A program made the translations under genes and the position numbers. A DNA stretch of 16,644 nt from CAZNNH01 sp964574335 (GTDB taxonomy: Bacteria > Acidobacteriota > Vicinamibacteria > Fen-336). This document shows positions 6,534-13,485 of this stretch, in pieces (positions within the stretch are counted from its first letter, which is position 1; each line of letters starts with the position of its first letter). The notes below the pieces were generated by a model. That model saw nothing but the letters and a program-made list of their open reading frames with translations. It did not search any database and had not been told where the DNA came from. The stretch is taken from assembly GCA_964574335.1 (NCBI GenBank), contig CAZNNH010000138.1, positions 1 through 16,644 on the forward strand, in the 5' to 3' direction.

Positions 6534-7200
6534 CCCGCTGGTCCTCACCAGCCGGCAGCCGGTCGCGGAGGCAGCGCGCCGGGTGGCGGCGGCCATCGCC
6601 GAGGCCGATGCCGCCCTGGGGTCGGCGCGATGGGCCATCCCCGGCGGCTCCGCGCTCGCCGCTGTCGGGCCTGCCCGCCGAGGGCTGAAGCCGGCGGTGT
6701 GGAGCCGGGTGCGGCTGACCTGGGTGGACGAACGCTGTGTCGCCCACCACGACCCGGCATCGAACATCGGCGCCGCCTACCGGCAGGGGCTCCTCGAGCG
6801 ATCCTTGCCGCCGGCCGAGGAGCTGGCGCTGTTTCTCACCGACGAGACCCCCGAAGCTGCGCGCTCCCGCGTCGAGGCCGGCCTTCGGGAGCGGTTCGGC
6901 GGCGGGCTCGACGTGGTGCTGCTGGGCCTGGGCGAGGACGGCCACGTCGCCTCGCTGTTTCCGGGCCATCCCGCGCTCGGGGCGGACAGCCTGGTCGAGA
7001 TCGTGCTCGACAGCCCCAAGCCGCCCCCGGCCCGCCTGACCCTGACGCTGCCCCTGCTGACGACCGCGCGGGCCACGGTGATCCTGGCCGTGGGCGAAGC
7101 CAAGCGGGCGGCGCTTCTCCGCCTTGTCCGGGGCGATGGTGGAACGCCGGCCGCAGCGCTCCCGAACCTCACGATTGTGACCGACCTGAGGCTGACGTAG
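6526..7200 (+). CDS. pgl: 6-phosphogluconolactonase (DevB type)
   Basis: A 224-residue enzyme of the NagB/DevB fold that hydrolyses 6-phosphogluconolactone, the product of the upstream zwf. It starts with GTG inside the last codons of zwf (eight-base overlap). Signature blocks are LTWVDERCVAHHDPASN (W66, D68, E69, R70, with the Asp and Asn that follow) and LLGLGEDGHVASLFPGHP (residues 132-149, with D138 and H140 near the active site). Length is typical of bacterial Pgl. The 224-residue reading keeps the expected family N-terminus (SRQPVAEAARRVAAAI), supporting the GTG. It ends 89 bp before the TetR gene, which has its own promoter. Confidence 0.95.
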   Translation: MADPLVLTSRQPVAEAARRVAAAIAEADAALGSARWAIPGGSALAAVGPARRGLKPAVWSRVRLTWVDERCVAHHDPASNIGAAYRQGLLERSLPPAEELALFLTDETPEAARSRVEAGLRERFGGGLDVVLLGLGEDGHVASLFPGHPALGADSLVEIVLDSPKPPPARLTLTLPLLTTARATVILAVGEAKRAALLRLVRGDGGTPAAALPNLTIVTDLRLT

Positions 7201-7215
7201 GTCCGGCGGGCGCTG

Positions 7216-7244
7216 TTGACAGGCCTCTCGGAGGCTGACATTAT
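7216..7244 (+). promoter_or_regulatory. Sigma-70-type promoter of the tetR-methyltransferase unit
   Basis: A perfect -35 TTGACA (7216-7221) is followed by a 17-base spacer and CATTAT (7239-7244), four of six matches to the -10 consensus. TATAGA at 7242-7247 is an alternative with a 20-base spacer. This is the clearest promoter in the window, and its -10 touches the operator palindrome. Confidence 0.7.
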
Positions 7245-7275
7245 AGACCGACCGTCGGTCTAGACGGACGGTCTG
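7244..7275. promoter_or_regulatory. TetR-type operator: perfect 19-bp palindrome plus an overlapping second site
   Basis: TAGACCGACCGTCGGTCTA (7244-7262) is a perfect palindrome centred on 7253. The half-site TAGACCGAC recurs as TAGACGGAC at 7261-7269, and with GACGGTCTG (7267-7275) makes a second, imperfect site. GACCGAC/GTCGGTC half-sites are typical of TetR/AcrR operators. Placement just downstream of the -10 and upstream of the tetR ATG at 7290 implies steric repression and autoregulation by the adjacent regulator. Confidence 0.75.
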
Positions 7276-7289
7276 CTGGGGGGCGGGCG

Positions 7290-8036
7290 ATGGGCCGCAA
7301 GCTCAGGGCGCACGCGGAACGCCGGAACGAGATCCTCGACGGGGCCTGGGAGCTGTTCACGACGCGGGGCTACGAGGGGACCACGGTGGCCGCGATCATC
7401 GACCGCCTCGGAATCTCGAAGGGCACCTTCTACCACTACTTCGAGTCGAAGGAGCAGATCCTCGACGCCATCACGGACCGGCTGAGCCTCGAGCCGCTGG
7501 CCGAGCTTCGACAGGTGATCGACGACGAGGATCTGGAGGCTGGGCCCAAGCTCAACCGGTTCCTGGAGGTGGCCCGCCGCTCGCGGCTCCGGCGCTTCGA
7601 CGCGATCATCGACGTAGCGCGCGTCCTCTATCGGGAGGAGAACCTGATCATCCGCCACAAGATCAACGCTCGCCTGCTCGACGTCACCGTGCCGCTGCTG
7701 CGCACCATCATCCAGCAGGGCATCGAGGAGGGGCATTTCCGTGTGGCCGACGCGGGCGAGACGGCCCTGTTCCTCTGGGTCCTCTCCTCGACCTTCGCCG
7801 ACCAGCAGATGTTGACCCTGCTCGGCGAAATCCCTCCCGCGGAGAAGGTCGGGCGTTTGGTTCGCCGCGCCGATCTCGTCGCCCAGTGCTTCGAGCGCGT
7901 GCTCGCGGCCGAAGCGGGGTCCATCCACAGGCCGAGCGCCCAGGTGCTCGAACGCTTCGTCCGTGCCGTCCAGGGAGAGGCGACGGCGACTGCATCCAGG
8001 ACGGATTCTGACAGCCCACCAGAGGAGGTGCCATGA
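7290..8036 (+). CDS. TetR/AcrR family transcriptional regulator
   Basis: A 248-residue regulator. Residues 10-56 form the TetR DNA-binding domain (ERRNEILDGAWELFTTRGYEG, then TTVAAIIDRLGISKGTFYHYF with the recognition helix near 43-51). The rest is an all-helical ligand-binding and dimerisation domain whose ligand cannot be predicted. The C-terminal tail of roughly 25 residues is polar and probably disordered. The ATG follows a GGGGGGCGGG run and lies 15 bases after the operator pair. Its TGA overlaps the ATG of the membrane methyltransferase gene (ATGA), so the two are co-translated and that enzyme is the likely regulated target. Family assignment is firm; the inducer and physiological cue are unknown. 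Confidence 0.93.
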   Translation: MGRKLRAHAERRNEILDGAWELFTTRGYEGTTVAAIIDRLGISKGTFYHYFESKEQILDAITDRLSLEPLAELRQVIDDEDLEAGPKLNRFLEVARRSRLRRFDAIIDVARVLYREENLIIRHKINARLLDVTVPLLRTIIQQGIEEGHFRVADAGETALFLWVLSSTFADQQMLTLLGEIPPAEKVGRLVRRADLVAQCFERVLAAEAGSIHRPSAQVLERFVRAVQGEATATASRTDSDSPPEEVP

Positions 8037-8755
8037 CCCTGTTCGACGAGAAGACGAGCCGGCCTTCCTGGTCCCCCACGCGGCTGCGGATCCGGGGCGC
8101 CATCCGGCTCGCGATTGCGGTGTTGTTCATCGGCGTGCCCCTGTTCTGGGGCGCGGGGACACTGGACTGGCCGCGGGGTTGGGTCTTCCTAGGGCTGGTT
8201 GCCGCCATGCTCGTCGTCAACCTGACCCTGCTCCTGGCCTGGCGCCCGGAGCTCATCCGAGAGCGGTGGAAGCGACGCAAGGACACCAAACCCTTTGACA
8301 AGGTCTTCGGGGTCCTCTACCTCCTCTCGGTCCTGGCCCTCTTCACGCTCGCCGGCATGGACACCGTGCGGTACCGGTGGACCTCGATGCCGCGGTCTTC
8401 TCTCTATGTCGGCGTGGCCCTGCACCTCCTGGGGTGCTGCCCCTTGCTCTGGGCGATGCTCGTCAACCCCCACCTCGAGACCACGGTGAGGATCCAGACA
8501 GACCGGGGCCACCGCGTCATCTCGGATGGTCCCTACCGCTACGTCCGACACCCCATGTACGCCGGGATCATCCCCATGTTCCTGGGCTGGTCTCTGGTGC
8601 TCGGCTCCTGGGTGGCCCTCGGCGTGGCCGGGCTCATCGCCGTGCTCTTCCTCGTCCGCACCGCCATCGAGGACCGGACGCTCCAGCGGGAGCTTCCCGG
8701 CTACACGGCGTTCTGCGAGACGACCCGGTATCGGCTGGTGCCGGGTCTCTGGTGA
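8033..8755 (+). CDS. Membrane methyltransferase of the isoprenylcysteine carboxyl methyltransferase / PEMT family
   Basis: A 240-residue integral membrane protein with about five hydrophobic spans (IRLAIAVLFIGVPLFWGAG, WVFLGLVAAMLVVNLTLLL, VFGVLYLLSVLALFTL, LYVGVALHLLGCCPLLWAML, and a long region after MYAG). The catalytic signature lies in the C-terminal half: HRVISDGPYRYVRHPMYAG (R172, H173, P174, Y176) and the acidic IEDRTLQRELPGYTAF followed by TRYRLVPGLW. That is the SAM-binding layout of ICMT and phospholipid N-methyltransferases. Bacterial members act on lipids or small molecules and the substrate is unpredictable. Overlap with tetR (four bases) and the operator upstream imply repression by that regulator. 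The nearest gene downstream is 80 bp away. Confidence 0.85.
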   Translation: MTLFDEKTSRPSWSPTRLRIRGAIRLAIAVLFIGVPLFWGAGTLDWPRGWVFLGLVAAMLVVNLTLLLAWRPELIRERWKRRKDTKPFDKVFGVLYLLSVLALFTLAGMDTVRYRWTSMPRSSLYVGVALHLLGCCPLLWAMLVNPHLETTVRIQTDRGHRVISDGPYRYVRHPMYAGIIPMFLGWSLVLGSWVALGVAGLIAVLFLVRTAIEDRTLQRELPGYTAFCETTRYRLVPGLW

Positions 8756-8820
8756 CGCTACGGCCCGGGTCTGCCCCGCGTCGACCCAAGGGCGCCCTGG
8801 CGGCCGCCGGCGGGCCAGTC

Positions 8821-8826
8821 TACAAT
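8821..8826 (+). promoter_or_regulatory. Possible -10 element for a leaderless GNAT transcript
   Basis: TACAAT (five of six matches to TATAAT) ends nine bases before the ATG at 8836, and no Shine-Dalgarno sequence lies between. This spacing is what leaderless messengers show. No convincing -35 is visible, so the site is tentative. Confidence 0.35.
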
Positions 8827-8835
8827 CCGAACCCC

Positions 8836-9321
8836 ATGAGACAGCCCGCCGAGATCGAGCCCGCCACCGTGGCCGACGTCCCCGACATCCTGGCCATGAT
8901 CCGGGGCCTGGCCGAGTACGAGAAGCTCGCCGACCAGGTCACGGCCACCGAGGAGGTGCTCCGGGCCTCCCTGTTCGGCGACTCGCCCGCCGCCGAGGTG
9001 GTCTTCGCCCGGGTCGGCGAGGAGCGGGTCGGCTTCGCCGTCTTCTTCGAGTCCTTCTCGACCTTCCTGGGCAAGCGTGGTCTCTACCTCGAGGACCTGT
9101 TCGTCAAGCCCGAGCACCGCGGTCGCGGGCACGGCCGGAGCCTGCTGGCCTACCTGGCCCGGCTGGCCGTGGAGCGGGGCTGTGGCCGGCTGGAGTGGGC
9201 GGTGTTGAACTGGAACACCCCCGCCATCGAGTTCTACAAGGGTCTCGGGGCGGCTCCCCAGGACGAGTGGACGGTCTTTCGCCTCACCGAAGATCGCTTC
9301 CGTCGGCTGATCGAGCCATAG
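8836..9321 (+). CDS. GNAT acetyltransferase, diamine/spermidine N-acetyltransferase (SSAT)-like
   Basis: A 161-residue N-acetyltransferase. The ATG at 8836 opens the family N-terminus (IEPATVADVPDILAMIRGLAEYEK). The block YLEDLFVKPEHRGRGHGRSLL carries the acetyl-CoA pyrophosphate loop R95-G-R-G-H-G100. WAVLNWNTPAIEFYKGLGA is the motif B region with the conserved Tyr that often serves as general acid. The pattern AEYEKLADQV...FFESFSTFLGKRGLYLEDLFV closely resembles eukaryotic SSAT1/2 and their bacterial relatives, which acetylate polyamines or thialysine. The substrate is therefore a reasonable guess only. Its 3' end overlaps the convergent ankyrin gene by 38 bases. Confidence 0.9.
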   Translation: MRQPAEIEPATVADVPDILAMIRGLAEYEKLADQVTATEEVLRASLFGDSPAAEVVFARVGEERVGFAVFFESFSTFLGKRGLYLEDLFVKPEHRGRGHGRSLLAYLARLAVERGCGRLEWAVLNWNTPAIEFYKGLGAAPQDEWTVFRLTEDRFRRLIEP

Positions 9322-11104
9322 GCGAGGCCGGTCGAGAGCGGGCGACGGCGCCGCGGTCCACGCCGCTTCGAAGGAAGTGGAAACGGTCGCCTTCATTCCG
9401 CGGATGCTCGATCGACACGTCGGGCAGGTCGCTGAGCCGGGTCCGGCACTCCCAATAGGCCTGGCGGCCGTAGTTGCCGTGCATGAGGTAGACGGATCGG
9501 GGACGTAGCTCACCGATCAGATAGGGGTACTCCTCGTAGGTGTTGGGCTTGATCAGGTGCCCCGCCACGGGTAGGAACGCGATGTCGACCGGCGCCCCGT
9601 CGGCCGTCAGAGCCGCAATGGCGGCCCGGAATCGATCGCGGTCCTCCGGGCCGTTCGCGACATGGTAGCCGCCGTAGTAGATGCGCAGGCCATCGACGTC
9701 GACCAGATACGCCAGGCCTCCGAGGGTGGCCTCGATGGTGCGGACGCGGAGGCCGTCCAGGCTCAGGTCCTCGCCTGCGGCGACGCGGCGCGCCTTCCTC
9801 GGGTCCACGCTGGGGTCGTTCGCGCTCGGCTCGAAGGCGACCAGGGACGACAGCTTCTCGATCTCGGCAGGCGGCTCCAGGATGCCCAGCGGGAAACGAT
9901 CCCACCCCGGCTTGGAGATGAACACGCGCACGTCCAATCCGGACAGCTCCCGAGGATTCAGGCGACCATCGGCGAGACCCGCCTCCGGGCCAGTGGCGAA
10001 GCCCACGGGATCGAAGAGCAGGAGGCGCCCACGTGTCTTGACGGCCCAACCGTCACCGGCGTGGCCGCCCAGGTACCAGAGAAAGGCCTCGCCGTCCGCC
10101 AGTGGCTGCCGGAGCTGCGGGGCCGTGCCGAAGTTCTCCTCTGAGACGCCGTTCGCGTCGGCGCCTGCGGCAGCCAGCGTTTGCGCAACGCGGCGGTGGC
10201 CGTGCCGTGCGGCATAGTAGAGCGGTGTCCGGTTCCTGGAGTCGGCGGCATCGACGCCGGCGCCGCGCTCCAGGAGCAGGGCGGCGATCTCGGCCTCGCC
10301 CCGGATGGCTGCCCAGTGCAGCTCCGAGAAGCCATAGGGGTCGCTGCGGTTGATCCTCGCTCCCGACTCGACGAGGAGCCGCGCCATCCCTCGCTGCCGG
10401 GCCTGGATGGCCAGGTGGAGCAGCGACCCTTCGGGCTGCGAGAAGGAGTCGAGGTCGGCGCCGCGCTCGACCAGCAGCTTCGCCGCCTCGACGTCTCCCC
10501 TCATGATGGCCCAGCTCAGCGGTGTTTCCCCCCGGTTACCCTGCGCGTTCACGTCGGCCCCCGCCTCGAGGAGCCGCAGGATGAGGTCCCGGCTCACTCC
10601 GGATACGCCGAAGGCGGCGTGCAGGGGGACCTGCCCATGCAGCGTGCGGGCGTTGACTCGCGCGCCGCGGTCCAGCAGCAGGTGGGCGACCGCGGGCTGG
10701 AAGCCGAGACAGGCGTCGAACATCGGTGTGGCACCCTGCTGGCTCCGTGCCTCGATGTCGGCCCCAGCGTCCAGCAGGAGCACGGCGATCTCCTGGTGGC
10801 CGCGGGAAGCCGCGTTGTGCAGGGGGGTGCGGCCCCAGGCGTTGCGCGCGTTGGGGTCTGCGCCGCGCTCGAGAAGGAACCTGACGACGTTCGCTCGTCC
10901 TTCCCAGGCGGCGGTCGCGAGCGCTGTCTCGGCGGCCTGATCGTCGCTCTTGGACTCGAGCTGTGCCGGATCGGCCGCCACGATCCTCCGGACGGCCTCG
11001 AGGTCGCCCCTGCGTGCCGCCGCCTGGATCTCGCCGGCCTGGAGAGCCCCGGCGGTGAGGCCTGTCGCAAGGAGCCATGCCGCCTGCCGTCCGCAATTCC
11101 TCAT
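9284..11104 (-). CDS. Exported ankyrin-repeat protein fused to a degenerate metallo-beta-lactamase-like domain
   Basis: A 606-residue protein. The ATG at 11104 follows AGGAGG eight bases upstream and begins a signal peptide (RNCGRQAAWLLATGLTAGALQAG); the longer upstream reading runs through the promoter region. Residues about 25-323 hold nine ankyrin repeats, with TPLH-type turns and GAD(P/V)NA loops (RTPLHNAASRGHQEIAVLLL, ETPLSWAIMRGDVEAAKLL). Residues about 338-570 look like an UlaG-type MBL fold: WYLGGHAG (W343), GRLLLFDPVG, LDVRVFIS, RIYYGGYHVAN, VDIAFLPVAGH (H516), SVYLMHGNYG (H542). At the HxHxDH site the sequence reads K398-P-G400-W-D402-R403, so three of four ligands there are gone, and the usual Asp after GG is Tyr. 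Catalysis by the standard mechanism is unlikely. The last ~28 residues are antisense to the GNAT 3' end. It is divergent from a two-component system. Confidence 0.85.
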   Translation of the reverse strand: MRNCGRQAAWLLATGLTAGALQAGEIQAAARRGDLEAVRRIVAADPAQLESKSDDQAAETALATAAWEGRANVVRFLLERGADPNARNAWGRTPLHNAASRGHQEIAVLLLDAGADIEARSQQGATPMFDACLGFQPAVAHLLLDRGARVNARTLHGQVPLHAAFGVSGVSRDLILRLLEAGADVNAQGNRGETPLSWAIMRGDVEAAKLLVERGADLDSFSQPEGSLLHLAIQARQRGMARLLVESGARINRSDPYGFSELHWAAIRGEAEIAALLLERGAGVDAADSRNRTPLYYAARHGHRRVAQTLAAAGADANGVSEENFGTAPQLRQPLADGEAFLWYLGGHAGDGWAVKTRGRLLLFDPVGFATGPEAGLADGRLNPRELSGLDVRVFISKPGWDRFPLGILEPPAEIEKLSSLVAFEPSANDPSVDPRKARRVAAGEDLSLDGLRVRTIEATLGGLAYLVDVDGLRIYYGGYHVANGPEDRDRFRAAIAALTADGAPVDIAFLPVAGHLIKPNTYEEYPYLIGELRPRSVYLMHGNYGRQAYWECRTRLSDLPDVSIEHPRNEGDRFHFLRSGVDRGAVARSRPASPMARSADGSDLR

Positions 11105-11169
11105 CACTCGATCCTCCTGCCAAACCCCCGACCGGAGACTAGCCCACGAAGCTCGCCTCAGCCTGACCG

Positions 11170-11193
11170 GGGGATTACCATTTGGTGATCCCC
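11170..11193. promoter_or_regulatory. Imperfect 24-bp palindrome in the divergent intergenic region
   Basis: Arms GGGGATTACCA (11170-11180) and TGGTGATCCCC (11183-11193) are inverted repeats with one mismatch, two bases apart. The site lies 66 bases upstream of the ankyrin-gene ATG on one side and 89 bases upstream of the response-regulator ATG on the other. CusR/CopR-type OmpR-family regulators bind palindromic boxes in such places, so this is a candidate box for the adjacent regulator. Weak -35-like TTGATT and TTGACT lie downstream at 11204-11214; no clear -10 is seen. Confidence 0.5.
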
Positions 11194-11282
11194 GCTCCAG
11201 CGGTTGATTTGACTTCGCCCGAGCTGTCAGGATTCGGGGGGGCCGAACACTGTCGAGGCGGCGCCCCGGGTGAGAGACCGGC

Positions 11283-11957
11283 ATGCTGCTGCTGCTCGTA
11301 GAGGACGACCGGAGGATCGCGTCCTTCATCGTCAAGGGGTTGGTGCAGGCCGGCTACGCGGTCGAGCACGAGGCCGACGGTCAGTCCGGGCTGGAGGGCG
11401 CGCTCCACGGTGATTTCGACCTTGTCATCGTCGATCTCATGCTGCCCCGGCTGGACGGCCTGTCCCTGGTCGCCCGGTTGCGCGCCGACAAGCACCATGT
11501 GCCGGTCCTGATCCTGAGCGCCCGGGACGCAGTCGACGATCGCGTACGCGGGTTGCAGGCAGGAGGTGACGACTACCTCGTCAAGCCCTTCGCCTTCGCG
11601 GAGCTGCTGGCGCGGGTTCAGGCCCTGCTGAGGCGCGCCTGCCGTGAGGTAGAGCCCACGACCCTGTCCGCCGGCGACCTCAGCGTGGACCTGCTGAGGA
11701 GGCGGGTCGTCCGCGGCGGCCGGCTCATCGAGCTCCAGCCCCGCGAGTACCAGCTTCTGGAGTACTTCCTCCGGAACGCGGGACGAGTCGTGTCGAAGAC
11801 CATGATCATGAACCACGTGTGGGGCTACAGCTTCGATCCCGAGACGAACGTGGTGGAGGCTCGTGTCTGCCGGCTGCGCGACAAGGTTGACCGCGGCTTC
11901 GCGCGCCGAAGGATCCGAACGGTGCGGGGGGCCGGGTATGTTCTGGAGACGGACTAG
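11283..11957 (+). CDS. OmpR-family two-component response regulator
   Basis: A 224-residue cytoplasmic regulator. The receiver domain occupies residues 1-115 with acidic pocket E7-D8-D9, phospho-acceptor D51 (VIVDLMLPRLDG), S79 and K101 (DYLVKPFAFAELLAR). Residues about 128-223 form the winged-helix DNA-binding domain (LQPREYQLLEYFLRNAGRVVSK, HVWGYSFDPETNVVEARVCRLRDKVD, RTVRGAGYVLE). All catalytic residues are present, so it should be phosphorylated by the downstream kinase. Sequence style is that of the CusR/CopR/QseB branch, but the signal cannot be told. The receiver begins immediately at the ATG, supporting the start even though its ribosome binding site is weak. It overlaps the kinase gene by 20 bases. 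Confidence 0.95.
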   Translation: MLLLLVEDDRRIASFIVKGLVQAGYAVEHEADGQSGLEGALHGDFDLVIVDLMLPRLDGLSLVARLRADKHHVPVLILSARDAVDDRVRGLQAGGDDYLVKPFAFAELLARVQALLRRACREVEPTTLSAGDLSVDLLRRRVVRGGRLIELQPREYQLLEYFLRNAGRVVSKTMIMNHVWGYSFDPETNVVEARVCRLRDKVDRGFARRRIRTVRGAGYVLETD

Positions 11958-13473
11958 CCGGGCCTTCGGCACCGTCACGGCACGTCTGACGCTGCTGTAC
12001 CTGCTCGGATCCACCCTGGCCCTCACGATCACCCTCGCCGTAGCCGAACGGAACCTGCGCCGTCATTTAGAGCGTGGCGTCGACGACTCGGTGATCCAGA
12101 TCCTGGTCGAGTACCTGGATCTCGACTGGAAGCTCTCGAAGGAAGGAGGCAACCAAGCCAGGCTACGTGGTCTTCTACAGTCCGCCTTCGAGCGCACGCG
12201 CACCTACCATGGGGCCGAGCGCGTGTACCTGTGTCTTCTGGGTCCTGACGGTGAGCGGCTCGCCGGCGTGCCCGGCCCGGATTGGGTCGAGCTCCCGGCT
12301 CGGCTCCCGGCGCTGCCGGCCGCTCGGAGCCCGGCCGCCGAGCCGGCGCTCGGCGATGGTGGCGGCGGCTGGAGATACGTGACGTGGTCGGCCCGGAGGG
12401 GCATTACGCCTCCCTTCTCCTTGGCTCTCGGCACACGTGGCCGCGCAGGGTCCCGGGCGCGTCTCGGTCTGGGGAGGCTGGCGGCGAGTGAGACCCTCCT
12501 GGTCGCCGTCAGCCTTCGGGAGGCCGATCTCGTCATGCAGAGACTGCGCGCGTCCTTCCTCGTCGGCTTCGGGGCACTGGTGCTGCTGGCGGCGCCTCTG
12601 GGCTACCTCTTGGGGAGGCGGGCGATGGCGGGCGTCTCGCGCGTCACCGCCACTGCGCGTCGAATTGCCGCCGGCGACCTGAGCCAGCGCGTCGCCTCCG
12701 GCCGCGAGGGGCGGGAGATCCAGGAGCTGGCCACAGCCTTCAACCACATGCTGGAACGACTGCAGGCGCTGCTGACGGGGCTGGGTCGGGTCAGCAGCAA
12801 CGTCGCTCACGATCTGCGCAGCCCGATCGCGCGCATGCGTGGCGTTGCCGAGACGACGATGCTCTCGGAGGCGAGCCTGGAGGAGCATCGCGAGGCGTGC
12901 GGGATCGTCGTGGAGGAATGCGACCGGCTGCTGGGGATGACAAACACCGTCCTCGAGATCGCCAAGATGGATGCCGGGGTCGTCGATGTGCGGAGCGAGC
13001 CGGTGGACGCGGCGCAGATCGTGACCGACGCTTTCGAGCTGTTCCAACCGGCTGCCGAGGACAGGGGGCTCACCCTCGAGCTTCGGGTTCCGCCCGGCCC
13101 ACTGCTGGTATCGGGAACGAGGGCGCTCCTGCAGCGCGCCCTCGCGAACCTCGTCGACAATGCCGTCAAGTTCACCGACGCGCCCGGACAGGTGGTTCTT
13201 GCCGCAGAACGAAGGGGTGACGCGATCGTCGTCTCGGTGTCAGATTCGGGCCAGGGAATCCGCTCCGAAGATGTGCCGCGGATCTTCGAGCGCTTCTACC
13301 GGGCCGACCAGAGCCGGTCCCTACCGGGGAGTGGGCTGGGCCTCAGTCTGGCGCGAAGCATCGTCCTCGCCCACGGCGGGCAGCTTGCCGTCAGCAGTGA
13401 GGTCGGGGCAGGAGCCGCCTTCTCGATACACCTGCCGGCGACCGGTTCGCGCCCCGACTCACCCAGCGAATAG
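11938..13473 (+). CDS. Membrane sensor histidine kinase with HAMP domain
   Basis: A 511-residue kinase. The ATG at 11938 lies inside the response-regulator gene and precedes FWRRTSRAFGTVTARL and the first membrane helix (about 17-36); a GGGGGGCCGGG run upstream may serve for ribosome binding. Residues about 37-205 form an extracytoplasmic sensor of no recognised fold. The second helix (about 206-226, FLVGFGALVLLAAPLGYLLG) leads to HAMP (about 227-280) and HisKA with H291 in SNVAHDLRSPIARMRG. The ATPase domain shows the N box LANLVDNAVKF (N404, N408), G1 VSDSGQGI (D436), F box FERFYRADQS and G2 GSGLGLSLA (466-468). The architecture matches CusS-like heavy-metal sensors, but metal ligands are not evident in the sensor. 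It phosphorylates the partner encoded just upstream. Confidence 0.94.
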   Translation: MFWRRTSRAFGTVTARLTLLYLLGSTLALTITLAVAERNLRRHLERGVDDSVIQILVEYLDLDWKLSKEGGNQARLRGLLQSAFERTRTYHGAERVYLCLLGPDGERLAGVPGPDWVELPARLPALPAARSPAAEPALGDGGGGWRYVTWSARRGITPPFSLALGTRGRAGSRARLGLGRLAASETLLVAVSLREADLVMQRLRASFLVGFGALVLLAAPLGYLLGRRAMAGVSRVTATARRIAAGDLSQRVASGREGREIQELATAFNHMLERLQALLTGLGRVSSNVAHDLRSPIARMRGVAETTMLSEASLEEHREACGIVVEECDRLLGMTNTVLEIAKMDAGVVDVRSEPVDAAQIVTDAFELFQPAAEDRGLTLELRVPPGPLLVSGTRALLQRALANLVDNAVKFTDAPGQVVLAAERRGDAIVVSVSDSGQGIRSEDVPRIFERFYRADQSRSLPGSGLGLSLARSIVLAHGGQLAVSSEVGAGAAFSIHLPATGSRPDSPSE

Positions 13474-13485
13474 CCGCCGGCGCGG

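Noticed and set aside
4947..6767. 606-residue open frame antisense to zwf and the start of pgl
   Set aside because: zwf and pgl are unmistakable on the plus strand; the antisense product has no domain and a composition typical of shadow frames.
10181..11188. 335-residue plus-strand frame over the ankyrin gene
   Set aside because: The minus strand encodes clear ankyrin repeats; the plus frame is their periodic shadow.
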